Assembly: GCA_003022505.1 (NCBI GenBank)
Contig: PXTQ01000011.1
Span: 1-14,472, forward strand
From: Bacteroidetes bacterium QS_8_64_10
Lineage (GTDB): Bacteria; Bacteroidota; Rhodothermia; Rhodothermales; Salinibacteraceae
DNA: 14,472 bases
Direction: 5' to 3'
The notes beneath the pieces were generated by a model, which was given only the letters and a program-made list of their open reading frames with translations, was not told where the DNA came from and made no database searches. Shown piece by piece: positions 8,194 through 14,472 of the stretch (positions within the stretch are counted from its first letter, which is position 1; each line of letters starts with the position of its first letter). Made by a program: the position numbers and the translations under genes.

Positions 8194-9249
8194 ATGAGAA
8201 GCTACGTTAGCCACCTTTACGACCAGGCCGTCAGCTGGCTGGCGCAGGCCGATCCCACGCACCGCGAGATTCTATATGCGTCGCTCTTTCTATTTTTCCT
8301 GTTCATTACGGGCACGGTTGGGTATCACTTTTCGGAAGGATGGGGCTGGTTTGACGGCTTCTACCAGACCTTCGTCACAATTACGACTATCGGCTTCGGC
8401 GAGGTAGAACCGCTCTCCAGACGGGGCCGCGTGTTCACCGTCCTTCTGGCCGTCATCGGGATCGGCACGGTGGGCGTCATCGGCACGCGGATTGCCCAGA
8501 TGCTCGTTTCGTCTCAACACTTACGCGAACGTCACATGAAACAGCGCATCGAACGCACTTCCGACCACTACGTCCTGTGCGGCTACGGCACCGTCGGAGC
8601 GCGCATCGCCCGCGACCTCAACGAGTCCGGCGAGCGCGTCGTCGTCATCGAGAATGACCCGGAGGTGATCGAGGAGATCAAGGAAAACACCGATCTGCTG
8701 CTGGTAGAGGGCGACGCTGAGGAAGAGAACGTGGTCGAAGAAGCCGGCATCGCACGCGCGCACGGCCTCGTGCTGGCCCTCCCCGAAGACAGCGCCAACG
8801 TGTTCGTCACGCTCATGGCGCGCGAGCTGAATCCCGACATCTTCATTCTGGCGCGCACCGGCTACCACCGTAACCGCCGCAAGCTCCTGAATGCAGGCGC
8901 CGACAAGGTAATCGCCCCCGACGAGGTGGGCGCGGACCGCATGGCGCAGGTCATCTTGCGCCCCACCGTCGATCAGTTCATGGAAAACGTGCTCCGCACC
9001 GGGGCGCTGGGCCTGGAGATGGAAGAAGCGGTCATCGAGGACGGCTCGCTGCTGGCCGGGAGTTCGCTGGCCGATAGCAACTTCCGTCAGGAGTTCGAGG
9101 CCATCGTGATCGGCATCAAGGATCACGACTCCGGCGAAATGAACTTCAACCCGCACCCGCAAGACGAGCTGGAGGCCAACGACACGCTCGTGGTGCTCGG
9201 CAACAACGAAATGATCGAGCGGCTCCAGCAGGAAGGTTGCACGGCGTAG
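8194..9249 (+). CDS. Two-TM potassium channel with cytoplasmic RCK (TrkA-N/TrkA-C) domain
   Basis: This is a 351-aa inner-membrane protein. TM1 spans about 26-45 (ILYASLFLFFLFITG), followed by a pore helix and a selectivity filter TTIGFGE at 64-70, then TM2 at about 77-103 (VFTVLLAVIGIGTVGVIG). The RCK-N domain begins with HYVLCGYGTVGARIARDL, with a GxGxxG nucleotide-binding loop at 130-135 and acidic Glu153 at the end of strand 2. A TrkA-C domain fills about 265-351. This is the MthK/Kch-like plan, gated by ligands such as nucleotide or Ca2+. The filter ends in GFGE rather than GYGD, as in several prokaryotic RCK channels. A GTG at 8158 would add 12 residues (MPRPRSRPPDGA); the ATG at 8194 is preferred because the extension is unlike a folded segment. 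Confidence 0.92.
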   Translation: MRSYVSHLYDQAVSWLAQADPTHREILYASLFLFFLFITGTVGYHFSEGWGWFDGFYQTFVTITTIGFGEVEPLSRRGRVFTVLLAVIGIGTVGVIGTRIAQMLVSSQHLRERHMKQRIERTSDHYVLCGYGTVGARIARDLNESGERVVVIENDPEVIEEIKENTDLLLVEGDAEEENVVEEAGIARAHGLVLALPEDSANVFVTLMARELNPDIFILARTGYHRNRRKLLNAGADKVIAPDEVGADRMAQVILRPTVDQFMENVLRTGALGLEMEEAVIEDGSLLAGSSLADSNFRQEFEAIVIGIKDHDSGEMNFNPHPQDELEANDTLVVLGNNEMIERLQQEGCTA

Positions 9250-9411
9250 CGATTTTCGAGTTTGGATTTTCGATTCGCGATTCAGGCCAACAACCCTGCT
9301 AATCTTACGGAGCGTCGCACGTTTTTTGCGCGTTGCTTGGAAACCGTGCGTGCACTGGTTCGTCAGACGCGAACGCAGCCGGTTTTTGTCAACTTGATTC
9401 GTTCTGCCCAC

Positions 9412-10389
9412 ATGGTTGCCCCGAAACGGATAGCAGTAGCATTTGTCGCCGCTCTTTTCGCCTGTCTCGGCACGGAAGCCGCGCAGGCGCAGTCGTTTAT
9501 GGATCAGGAGGCGCTGGGGGCGATTCTGGACCGCCGCGCCGAAAGCTTGGACGAACTGCCGGAGGTGTACTACGACTACTACCTGTTCGGTGAACACACC
9601 GACAACACGGTCGTTGCCCGGAATCGGCTTTACAAAACGATTGGCGACGGTAACGTGGAGCGCGGGCGCAAGCGCGCGAAACTGGTAGAGCTGTTGAACC
9701 GCTCGCTCATCCAGGACGCCAAGATCGGTGACACGCTCGTCGTGCCCACGCGCTTCGGGCTGGATCTGCGCGCCTACTCGCCCTTTCCGCGCTACTACCC
9801 CGGCGCGCGCGAGCTCGACAAGCTCTTCATCATGCATCGAAAGATCCAGGCGTTTGCGGCGTATGAGAACGGCAAGCTGGTGCGCTGGGGCATCATCAAC
9901 ACGGGCGATCCTGATAAGACGGCCACGCCGACGGGACGCTACAACTTTAACTGGAAGACGGAGGACCGCGTCTCCACCCTGAGTCCGCCCGACAATCCGT
10001 GGGAGATGTACTGGGTGTTTAACTTTCATGATGAGCGCGGGATGCACGTGCACCAGTACCAGATGCCGACGGGCGGGCCGGCCAGTCACGGCTGCGTGCG
10101 CCTCGTGGACGCGGACGCCCGCTGGGTGTATCACTGGGCCGACGGCTGGGAGACGACCTCCAGCGGATCGGGCGTGGCCTCGCGCGGGCGCATCCTGGAG
10201 CAGGGTACCACGGTGCTCGTCATCGGCGACAATCCAACGAGCGCGCCCCGACCGTTTACGTTTAAGCGGCGCTACCCCATCCTGAAGCGCATCGAGCTGC
10301 CCGGCGATCCCTACGACGTGCCGCCCGGCAGCAATCAGCAGCGCCGCTTCGACCGCAAGCGCGGCCTGCTCTCCTCTTCGCAGCAGTGA
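9412..10389 (+). CDS. Secreted L,D-transpeptidase (YkuD domain)
   Basis: This 325-aa protein has a clear Sec signal peptide: basic PKR, hydrophobic IAVAFVAALFACLG, and AQA at residues 24-26 as a likely cleavage site before QSF. The YkuD catalytic motif SHGCVRL is at residues 225-231, with Cys228 as nucleophile and His226 next to it. MHVHQYQMPTGGPA precedes it and supplies the conserved upstream His. Such enzymes make 3-3 crosslinks in peptidoglycan or attach proteins to it, acting in the periplasm. The frame is open back to 9262, but only the ATG at 9412 begins with a signal peptide. The region between the K+ channel stop and this start contains repeated GATTTTCGA text. The region between the signal and YkuD domain (about 27-130) shows no domain I recognise. 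Confidence 0.92.
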   Translation: MVAPKRIAVAFVAALFACLGTEAAQAQSFMDQEALGAILDRRAESLDELPEVYYDYYLFGEHTDNTVVARNRLYKTIGDGNVERGRKRAKLVELLNRSLIQDAKIGDTLVVPTRFGLDLRAYSPFPRYYPGARELDKLFIMHRKIQAFAAYENGKLVRWGIINTGDPDKTATPTGRYNFNWKTEDRVSTLSPPDNPWEMYWVFNFHDERGMHVHQYQMPTGGPASHGCVRLVDADARWVYHWADGWETTSSGSGVASRGRILEQGTTVLVIGDNPTSAPRPFTFKRRYPILKRIELPGDPYDVPPGSNQQRRFDRKRGLLSSSQQ

Positions 10390-10411
10390 GGCAAGCGTTC
10401 ACCCCAGCACC

Positions 10412-10672
10412 TCAGCGAGTCACGTAGCCCAGCGCGCGGGCGAGCTTGTCCGACGGTATCCAGTCGACCTCCCCCGTCGCCGTGCTTCCCCAGAAGCCGA
10501 AACCGTTCTTCAGGTTCGACATCGCGCCGGGCTGCGAGAGGCAGTCGGGGTCGAACGTGCTGCCCGGCGGGTTCCAGTCCTCGCTGAGCACCGTGACGCG
10601 CACGCCCATCGCAATCAGCTCGAGTCGGCGAGAATACTGATAGGAAGATGAAAAGATGGAATGAAACGTCAA
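10412..10672 (-). pseudogene. Decayed C-terminal fragment, possibly of a DUF4249-type lipoprotein
   Basis: An 86-codon open frame lies in the 313-bp gap between the transpeptidase and purK. Its last 40 or so residues look like real protein: STFDPDCLSQPGAMSNLKN, then GFGFWGSTATGEVDWIP. The SNLKNGFGFWG pattern resembles the C-terminal SNIxNGLGxFG motif of DUF4249 lipoproteins of Bacteroidota. A whole member is several hundred residues with a lipobox; here the N-terminal part is missing and the sequence runs directly into the purK start. I read it as a truncated remnant. It could instead be a small unrecognised gene, since no internal stop is present. Confidence 0.4.
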
Positions 10673-10702
10673 ATTCCACCACCAAATCCCTCAAACACCC
10701 AC

Positions 10703-11839
10703 ATGACCCCTTTTCCCACCCTCGGCATCCTCGGCGGCGGACAGCTCGGCAAGATGATGGCGCTCGCCGCCGCCCGCATGAATGTGAACGCCCGCTTCCT
10801 CGCCCCCAGAGACGCCGGCCCGATGAGCACCTTCGCCGATTGCACCGTTGCCGATTGGACCGCCGCCCATGTGCTCCGTCCCTTCGCCGAAGGGTGCGAC
10901 GCCGTGACCGTCGAGAGCGAGTGGGCGCCCGCCGGTCCGATGAGCGAGGTGCTGCCGGATGAGACGGCGCTCTGGCCCGCCCCCGGCACCGTCGGCGTCA
11001 TCAAGCACAAAGGCCGCCAGATGACGCGGCTTCGCAAGGCCGGCCTGCCGCTGCCCAGCTTCCGCTGCTGCCGCGCGCTCGACGAAGCGCTCGCCGCCGC
11101 GCGCGACCTCGGCTATCCCGTCGTGCTCAAGCAGTACGAAGGCTCCTACGATGGCTACGGCAATGCCACCGCCACCGGCGACGACGAGCTGCGGAGCGCC
11201 TGGGACGACCTCGCGGCGGACGACGGCCTGCTCGTCGAAAATCTCGTCTCGTTCGAGTGCGAACTGTCGGTGCTGGTGGCGCGGCGGCCCGGCGGTGAGA
11301 GCATCGTGTATCCGGTGGCGCGCACCGTGCAGCGCGATCACCGCTGCCACGCCGTCGAGGTGCCCGCCCGCATCTCGGGCGAGGCGCTGAATGAGGCGAA
11401 GCGCGTGGGCCGCGAGGCCGTGGATGCGGTGGAGGGCGTCGGCATCACGGCAGCGGAGCTATTTCTGGCGGACGACGGACGCATCCTGGTGAACGAGCTG
11501 GCCCCGCGCCCGCACAACACAGGCCACTACACGATTGACGCCTCGCGCGCCTCACAGTTCGAGAATCACGTGCGCGCCGTGCTCGACTGGCCGCTCGGCG
11601 ATCCGTCGCTCAAGGCCCCCGCCGCCGTCATGGTGAACGTGCTGGGCCGGCGGCAGCACACGCCACCCGACGCCTCGGGGCTGCCGGAAGCGCTCGACGT
11701 GCCGGGCGCGAGCGTGCACGTCTACGGCAAGCCGGAGGTGCGCCCCAACCGCAAGATGGGTCACGTCACCGTCGTGGGCGACGACCTCGGCGAGGCGCGT
11801 GAGCGAGCGGGGCAGGCGGCGGAACGGATCCGGCTGTGA
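10703..11839 (+). CDS. purK: 5-(carboxyamino)imidazole ribonucleotide synthase
   Basis: This is a 378-aa ATP-grasp enzyme that carboxylates AIR to N5-CAIR using ATP and bicarbonate in purine synthesis. GILGGGQLGKMMALAAARM at 8-26 is the N-terminal PurK signature. KQYEGSYDGYGN at 143-154 matches the loop contacting ATP, and NELAPRPHNTGHYTIDA at 264-280 holds the metal-binding and substrate residues. The whole protein shows family length and order. A start at 10661 would add 14 residues, but ATG 10703 begins just before the conserved Rossmann-like strand. The partner purE is not adjacent, whereas the two genes are often neighbours. Three bases after the stop is a GCATAAC box belonging to the attC-like element. 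Confidence 0.96.
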   Translation: MTPFPTLGILGGGQLGKMMALAAARMNVNARFLAPRDAGPMSTFADCTVADWTAAHVLRPFAEGCDAVTVESEWAPAGPMSEVLPDETALWPAPGTVGVIKHKGRQMTRLRKAGLPLPSFRCCRALDEALAAARDLGYPVVLKQYEGSYDGYGNATATGDDELRSAWDDLAADDGLLVENLVSFECELSVLVARRPGGESIVYPVARTVQRDHRCHAVEVPARISGEALNEAKRVGREAVDAVEGVGITAAELFLADDGRILVNELAPRPHNTGHYTIDASRASQFENHVRAVLDWPLGDPSLKAPAAVMVNVLGRRQHTPPDASGLPEALDVPGASVHVYGKPEVRPNRKMGHVTVVGDDLGEARERAGQAAERIRL

Positions 11840-11848
11840 GCGGCATAA

Positions 11849-11976
11849 CGCGAAGCCCCGGTGCGGCGGGCTTTCATCGGCGTGAGCCCTCCCCACTTGC
11901 GTTGACGTTTCGTTTGTAGCTCATACCTTCGCTTGGAAGCCGTGCGCCCATTGTCATATGCAACGACTTGTTATAC
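11849..11976 (-). repeat. attC-like integron recombination site after the toxin gene and abutting purK
   Basis: On the minus strand the element opens with GTATAAC (R''-like, 11976-11970) six bases after the toxin stop, continues AAGTCGTTGCA (L''-like), and ends CTTCGCG followed by TTATGC, so the R' box GTTATGC is at 11849-11843. These fit the shape of the attC core RYYYAAC...GTTRRRY. An inner stem TGACAATGGGC / GCCCGCCGCA carries the same extrahelical A as the aroB copy, but its outer stem is weak. It is about 75% identical to the element at 3544-3673 and lies in the same orientation relative to its upstream gene. The cut point would be between 11848 and 11849. Confidence 0.7.
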
Positions 11977-11982
11977 GGCGCA

Positions 11983-12294
11983 TCATTCACCTCCTGAATC
12001 CAGCGGTCCAAACTGCTGTGATGAATGGAAAATCGTCAGTACCTCAACTTCCTCATCATCGCGGTCCACAATGTAGACGATACGGTAATTGCGGTAGATC
12101 ACTTCGCGGATTGCTTCATCTTCGATCTCGGGCACCATGCGGCCCACACGTGGAAACTGCTCCAACGGACGAATCTTCTCTATCACCTTTTCCTCGAAGA
12201 CCTCCGCAAAATCGGTAGCGCCGACGCGCTCGTAATACTCAACGATGGCATCAAGTTCGCTCTGTGCCTGCTTAGTAAAACAAATTTCAGCCAC
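11983..12294 (-). CDS. RelE/ParE-superfamily type II toxin
   Basis: This 103-aa protein begins MAEICFTKQAQSELDAIVEYY, the usual strand-helix opening of ParE/RelE toxins. IRPLEQFPRVGRMVPEI and REVIYRNYRIVYIV follow, then VEVLTIFHSSQQF near the C-terminus; this order is the family pattern. ParE members poison gyrase and RelE members cleave mRNA on the ribosome; which applies here cannot be told. The start overlaps the antitoxin stop by 8 bp, indicating translational coupling. The stop is six bases before the R'' box of the attC-like site, the standard position in a gene cassette. Confidence 0.9.
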   Translation of the reverse strand: MAEICFTKQAQSELDAIVEYYERVGATDFAEVFEEKVIEKIRPLEQFPRVGRMVPEIEDEAIREVIYRNYRIVYIVDRDDEEVEVLTIFHSSQQFGPLDSGGE

Positions 12295-12517
12295 GGGCGC
12301 TTCGTTTTCTCTCCGTCGGTTGTTGCGATTGGCGGCGACGCTTGAGGCGCGCTTCCACTTCGTCTAACGGCACGGTCTTGCCTTCCCGCGATTGCTTTAA
12401 ACCTACCTCGATCTTATGAAGGAAAGTGAGGCGCTCGATGGCATCCTCGATGGTTGCGGTCTCCGGCAACTCCTCAACAGCGCGAACGATTTTCGTCTTG
12501 CTAGTTGGTTGTGACAT
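12287..12517 (-). CDS. Antitoxin partner of the RelE/ParE toxin
   Basis: This small 76-aa charged protein begins MSQPTSKTKIVRAVEELPE. Its core, TIEDAIERLTFLHKIEVGL, then QSREGKTVPLDEVEARLKRR, matches a common antitoxin type paired with ParE-like toxins in cyanobacteria and Bacteroidota. The basic tail would be disordered until bound to the toxin. An upstream TTG start at 12550 would add 11 residues, but the ATG at 12517 is better placed. It overlaps the toxin gene by 8 bp and precedes it in the operon. Such antitoxins usually repress their own promoter, which would lie in 12518-12600, within the proposed cassette. Confidence 0.82.
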   Translation of the reverse strand: MSQPTSKTKIVRAVEELPETATIEDAIERLTFLHKIEVGLKQSREGKTVPLDEVEARLKRRRQSQQPTERKRSARG

Positions 12518-12595
12518 AAACAGCCTTGCCCAGTTTTGGATTGCGTGCAAAGTTTACGTCGAGAACCAAGCGTAAGTTCAAAGCCCAACCTTGCG

Positions 12596-12618
12596 CCGTA
12601 TAACAAGGTTTTATACGG
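12596..12618 (-). other. attI-like core site (TAAAAC-N3-GTTA) at the cassette's 5' edge
   Basis: On the minus strand the bases 12616-12598 read GTATAAAACCTTGTTATAC. The class 1 integron attI1 core reads CCCTAAAACAAAGTTAGG: both share TAAAAC, a 3-base gap, and GTTA, with symmetric flanks. The CCGTATAA and TTATACGG arms form an 8-bp perfect inverted repeat with a 7-nt loop. It might be a true attI relic, a collapsed attC, or simply a hairpin after the LVIVD gene. No integrase is next to it, which argues against a functional attI. Confidence 0.45.
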
Positions 12619-12629
12619 ACAATCGTCCG
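12616..12629. repeat. Small hairpin downstream of the LVIVD gene
   Basis: CGGAC and GTCCG flank a 4-nt loop, 25 bp past the stop of the LVIVD-repeat gene. On the minus strand it is followed by TATAAAAC rather than a T tract, so it is a weak terminator candidate. Its left arm overlaps the attI-like core. Confidence 0.3.
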
Positions 12630-12653
12630 CAATACAATTTCTTCGCACGCGCG

Positions 12654-14472
12654 CTACCGGCGCATCGCCGTTTCGGGCGCGGCGGCCAGCTCGCGCACCG
12701 CCTCCGCCAGCGTCTGCACCTTCGCCGCGTCGGGAGCATCGCTTACCTCGCCCGAAAGCGTCTCGGAAAGCTCCATCAGCATGTCCTGCTGCTCCGCGTC
12801 GGACGCCTCCTCGGCGTCATCGAGAGCCTGCCGCGCCGACGCGATCCGCTCGTCGGAGAGGCCGCCGGAGCGTTCGAGCTGGTCGAGGTAGGCGCGCGCG
12901 AGCACAAACGAGGACGGCCACGTGTACTTCGGCTGGCCCTGCGCATTCAAATAATCAAGCTCGACCGTCCGCGCCGCCGCCAGCTCATTGTCCGAAAGAT
13001 GCGCACTCGGCTCCAGCTTGAAGATGTCGAGGCCGCGCGCGATCTCGGAGCTGACGAGCATGCCGTCGTACCAGTAGACCGACCAGCTGCCGCCCATCTG
13101 CATCTGCGTGGAGTCGACGGGGCCTCGGTCGTGAAAGGCGATCTCCACGGGGTTCTCCGGGTCCGTCCAGTCGAAGACGGAGACGCCGCCCTGATACCAG
13201 GCCTGCACCATCACGTCGCGCCCCGGTATCGGGACGAGCGAGCCGTTGTGGGCGACGCAGTTCTCCTGCTCGGTCTGCGTGGCCGGCATCTTGTAGTAGC
13301 TCTCGAAGCTCATCTCGCCGTCGTCGGTGCTAAAGATTGCGTTCGCGCCCCACTCCATCGGATCCGTAGCGCGGCACTTGGGCTGCCGCCCCCCGCCCCA
13401 CTCGTCGGTGAAGAGCAGCTTCGTGCCAGCGTTGTTGAAGGTGGCGGAGTGCCAGTACGAGAAGTTCGAGTCGGCCACGGCGTCGATGCGCTCCGGCTGG
13501 GCGGGATCGGTGATGTCGAGCAAAAGGCCGTAGCCCTCACACGCCCCGCCCGCTCGCCCGATCTCTGGGTAGAGCGTGATGTCGTGGCACTGCGTGGGAC
13601 CCGGCTCCGGGCCGTCTCCTTCGTCCGGGCTGCCGAACCGCTTCTCGACGATCTTCGGGAGCCGCTTGCGGAGCGTGGCGCTGTCGGCGGCGGTGGGAGC
13701 GCCGCTCCCGCCGCGTTGCTTCACGAGACCGTTGAGCATCCGATTCGCTACTCGGTCGGGTAGGACGCGCGGGGTGCCTTCAACTTCGATGATGAACTTG
13801 CCCGCCTTACGCGCCTCTTCAATCCGGGCGCGGTCCGCCGGCGCGAGGCCGTGCTGCGGGGCCTTCGTCAGGCCCTTAAAGATGCGCGGCGAGTTGACGA
13901 TCTCGGCCTCTTCGGGGGCATCGAGCGGCACTTTGATGACCTCAATCCGAAACAGCGCCGTGTTGGGGTCTTCCTCCGGCGAAGCGTCGGAACAGCCCGC
14001 CAGTTCTTCTTCGGGGCGCACCGGCGCGGAGCCGGAGACGTAGATGTAGGCGTTCTCTTCGTCGTCCGGCGCGCGATGCACCGAGTGCGTGTGCGATCCC
14101 CGGCACGTCTGCACGTTGGTGACGAGTTCGGGGTTCTCGATGTCGCTAATGTCGAAGATGCGAATGCCGCGCATGCGCTCCTGGCTCACCTCCTTGTCGA
14201 TGCCCTGCGTGCCGCAGTCGAGCCGCCCGTCCATCCCCTCGGCCGAGACGAAGAGCAGATCCTGGTAAACCGACACGTCGTTCTGCGAGGCCGGGCACAC
14301 GTAGTCGGTGACAAGCTCCGGGGAGCTGGGGTTGGAGATGTCCCAGATCAGGATGCCGTGGTAGTTCCCCTGAATGGCGTACTTGCCGGTGAACGCCAAG
14401 TCGGAGTTGGTCTTACCGATGTAGGCCTCCGGCGGCTTCGTCGAGGATAGCACGTCGAGATTCCACGTCGCC
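12654..14472 (-). CDS. LVIVD-repeat beta-propeller protein, 5' end cut by window
   Basis: About 606 residues are visible; the frame stays open past 14471, so the start lies outside the window. The visible part begins ATWNLDVLSSTKPPEAY and carries successive LVIVD/YVTN-like repeats: GILIWDISNPSSPELV, GIRIFDISDIENPELV, GLLLDITDPAQPERI and GVSVFDWTDPENPVEI. These form a beta-propeller. CRGSHTHSVHR and WHSATFNNAGTKLLFTDEW lie in the loops; the His-rich loops could bind metal, but this is not shown. After the propeller (about residue 490) comes a charged helical tail of about 120 residues (YLDQLERSGGLSDER...) of unknown role. Such proteins are usually exported and are common in Rhodothermota, Gemmatimonadota and Actinomycetota; the signal peptide would be in the missing part. 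Confidence 0.85.
   Translation of the reverse strand, partial: ATWNLDVLSSTKPPEAYIGKTNSDLAFTGKYAIQGNYHGILIWDISNPSSPELVTDYVCPASQNDVSVYQDLLFVSAEGMDGRLDCGTQGIDKEVSQERMRGIRIFDISDIENPELVTNVQTCRGSHTHSVHRAPDDEENAYIYVSGSAPVRPEEELAGCSDASPEEDPNTALFRIEVIKVPLDAPEEAEIVNSPRIFKGLTKAPQHGLAPADRARIEEARKAGKFIIEVEGTPRVLPDRVANRMLNGLVKQRGGSGAPTAADSATLRKRLPKIVEKRFGSPDEGDGPEPGPTQCHDITLYPEIGRAGGACEGYGLLLDITDPAQPERIDAVADSNFSYWHSATFNNAGTKLLFTDEWGGGRQPKCRATDPMEWGANAIFSTDDGEMSFESYYKMPATQTEQENCVAHNGSLVPIPGRDVMVQAWYQGGVSVFDWTDPENPVEIAFHDRGPVDSTQMQMGGSWSVYWYDGMLVSSEIARGLDIFKLEPSAHLSDNELAAARTVELDYLNAQGQPKYTWPSSFVLARAYLDQLERSGGLSDERIASARQALDDAEEASDAEQQDMLMELSETLSGEVSDAPDAAKVQTLAEAVRELAAAPETAMRR

Larger units (their letters stand above)
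11849..12603 (-). mobile_element. Putative 755-bp integron gene cassette carrying a toxin-antitoxin pair
   Basis: The unit begins on the minus strand with TTATACGGCGC after a G at 12604, holds the antitoxin and toxin genes, and ends with the attC-like site whose cut G is 11849. The sequence TTGTTATACGGCGC is present at 11968-11981 and, inverted, as GCGCCGTATAACAA at 12593-12606. The unit is visibly AT-richer than its neighbours: one inspected line, 12001-12060, has 28 G+C of 60, against clearly GC-rich purK. Toxin-antitoxin pairs are common cargo of chromosomal integrons. No integrase is present, so this would be an isolated, In0-less cassette. Confidence 0.6.

Noticed and set aside
8521..10134. 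A 537-codon open frame on the minus strand opposite the K+ channel and transpeptidase genes
   Set aside because: It is antisense to two well-recognised genes, its product shows no family motifs, and long antisense frames are expected at this GC content.
11843..11976. Reading the purK-side attC-like site in the plus orientation
   Set aside because: R boxes fit both ways, but the TCGTTGCA L''-like box, the position just after the toxin stop, and the better-paired copy at aroB all fit the minus orientation only.
12616..12629. Rho-independent terminator for the LVIVD gene
   Set aside because: The stem is only 5 bp and no T tract follows on the minus strand.
12591..13763. A 390-codon plus-strand frame opposite the LVIVD gene
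   Set aside because: Its composition (Arg, Ala, Val, His rich) is typical of a GC-rich shadow frame, and the opposite strand has clear repeat-protein motifs.

Overview
The window is a GC-rich bacterial chromosomal segment of housekeeping and envelope genes on both strands. The gene set points to the Bacteroidota/Rhodothermota side of the tree, perhaps a moderately halophilic Rhodothermota. It includes a small protein of a family I associate with Bacteroidota, a probable decayed tail of a DUF4249-type lipoprotein, a YqeY-tailed glutaminyl-tRNA synthetase, acidic proteins, and leaders that mostly lack a clear Shine-Dalgarno. This placement is inference; no rRNA or marker gene was available.

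Layout, left to right: a PIG3-type quinone oxidoreductase (minus, cut by the window start); a TANGO2/NRDE protein and a YtqB/MnmM-type methyltransferase (both minus); aroB (plus), divergent from the methyltransferase; a degenerate attC-like element and a toxin-tail remnant; glnS-yqeY (minus); a hairpin and a 133-bp MITE-like element; a ferritin-like diiron protein (minus) divergent from the Bacteroidota-type small protein (plus); a two-TM K+ channel with an RCK domain (plus); a secreted L,D-transpeptidase (plus); a short decayed lipoprotein tail (minus); purK (plus); a second attC-like element; a type II toxin-antitoxin pair (minus); an attI-like core; and a large LVIVD-repeat protein (minus, cut by the window end).

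The most unusual signal is a set of integron-type recombination sites with no integrase in view. Two diverged copies (about 75% identical by hand alignment) of a ~130-bp element sit in the same orientation directly after the stop codons of aroB and purK. Read on the minus strand, each has attC architecture: an R''-like box (ACATAAC / GTATAAC), an L''-like box with TCGTTGCA, a long imperfect hairpin and a GCG| cut point. In the aroB copy the stem pairs GTTGCAGGTGACGGTGGGC with GCCCACCGCACCTGAAC, leaving two extrahelical bases. The purK copy directly follows the toxin stop of a toxin-antitoxin pair. The other end of that unit has an attI1-like core (TAAAAC-N3-GTTA), and a 14-bp sequence, TTGTTATACGGCGC, brackets the unit in inverted orientation. 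Together these look like one 755-bp toxin-antitoxin gene cassette. The aroB copy is preceded by a 47-codon ORF tail resembling a BrnT-type toxin C-terminus. Its R' box is replaced by aroB 3' sequence at G|AT, as expected for cassette insertion at a secondary site.

The remaining genes look ordinary and unlinked: shikimate pathway, purine synthesis, tRNA charging and modification, K+ transport and wall crosslinking. I saw no CRISPR array, tRNA, rRNA or transposase gene.
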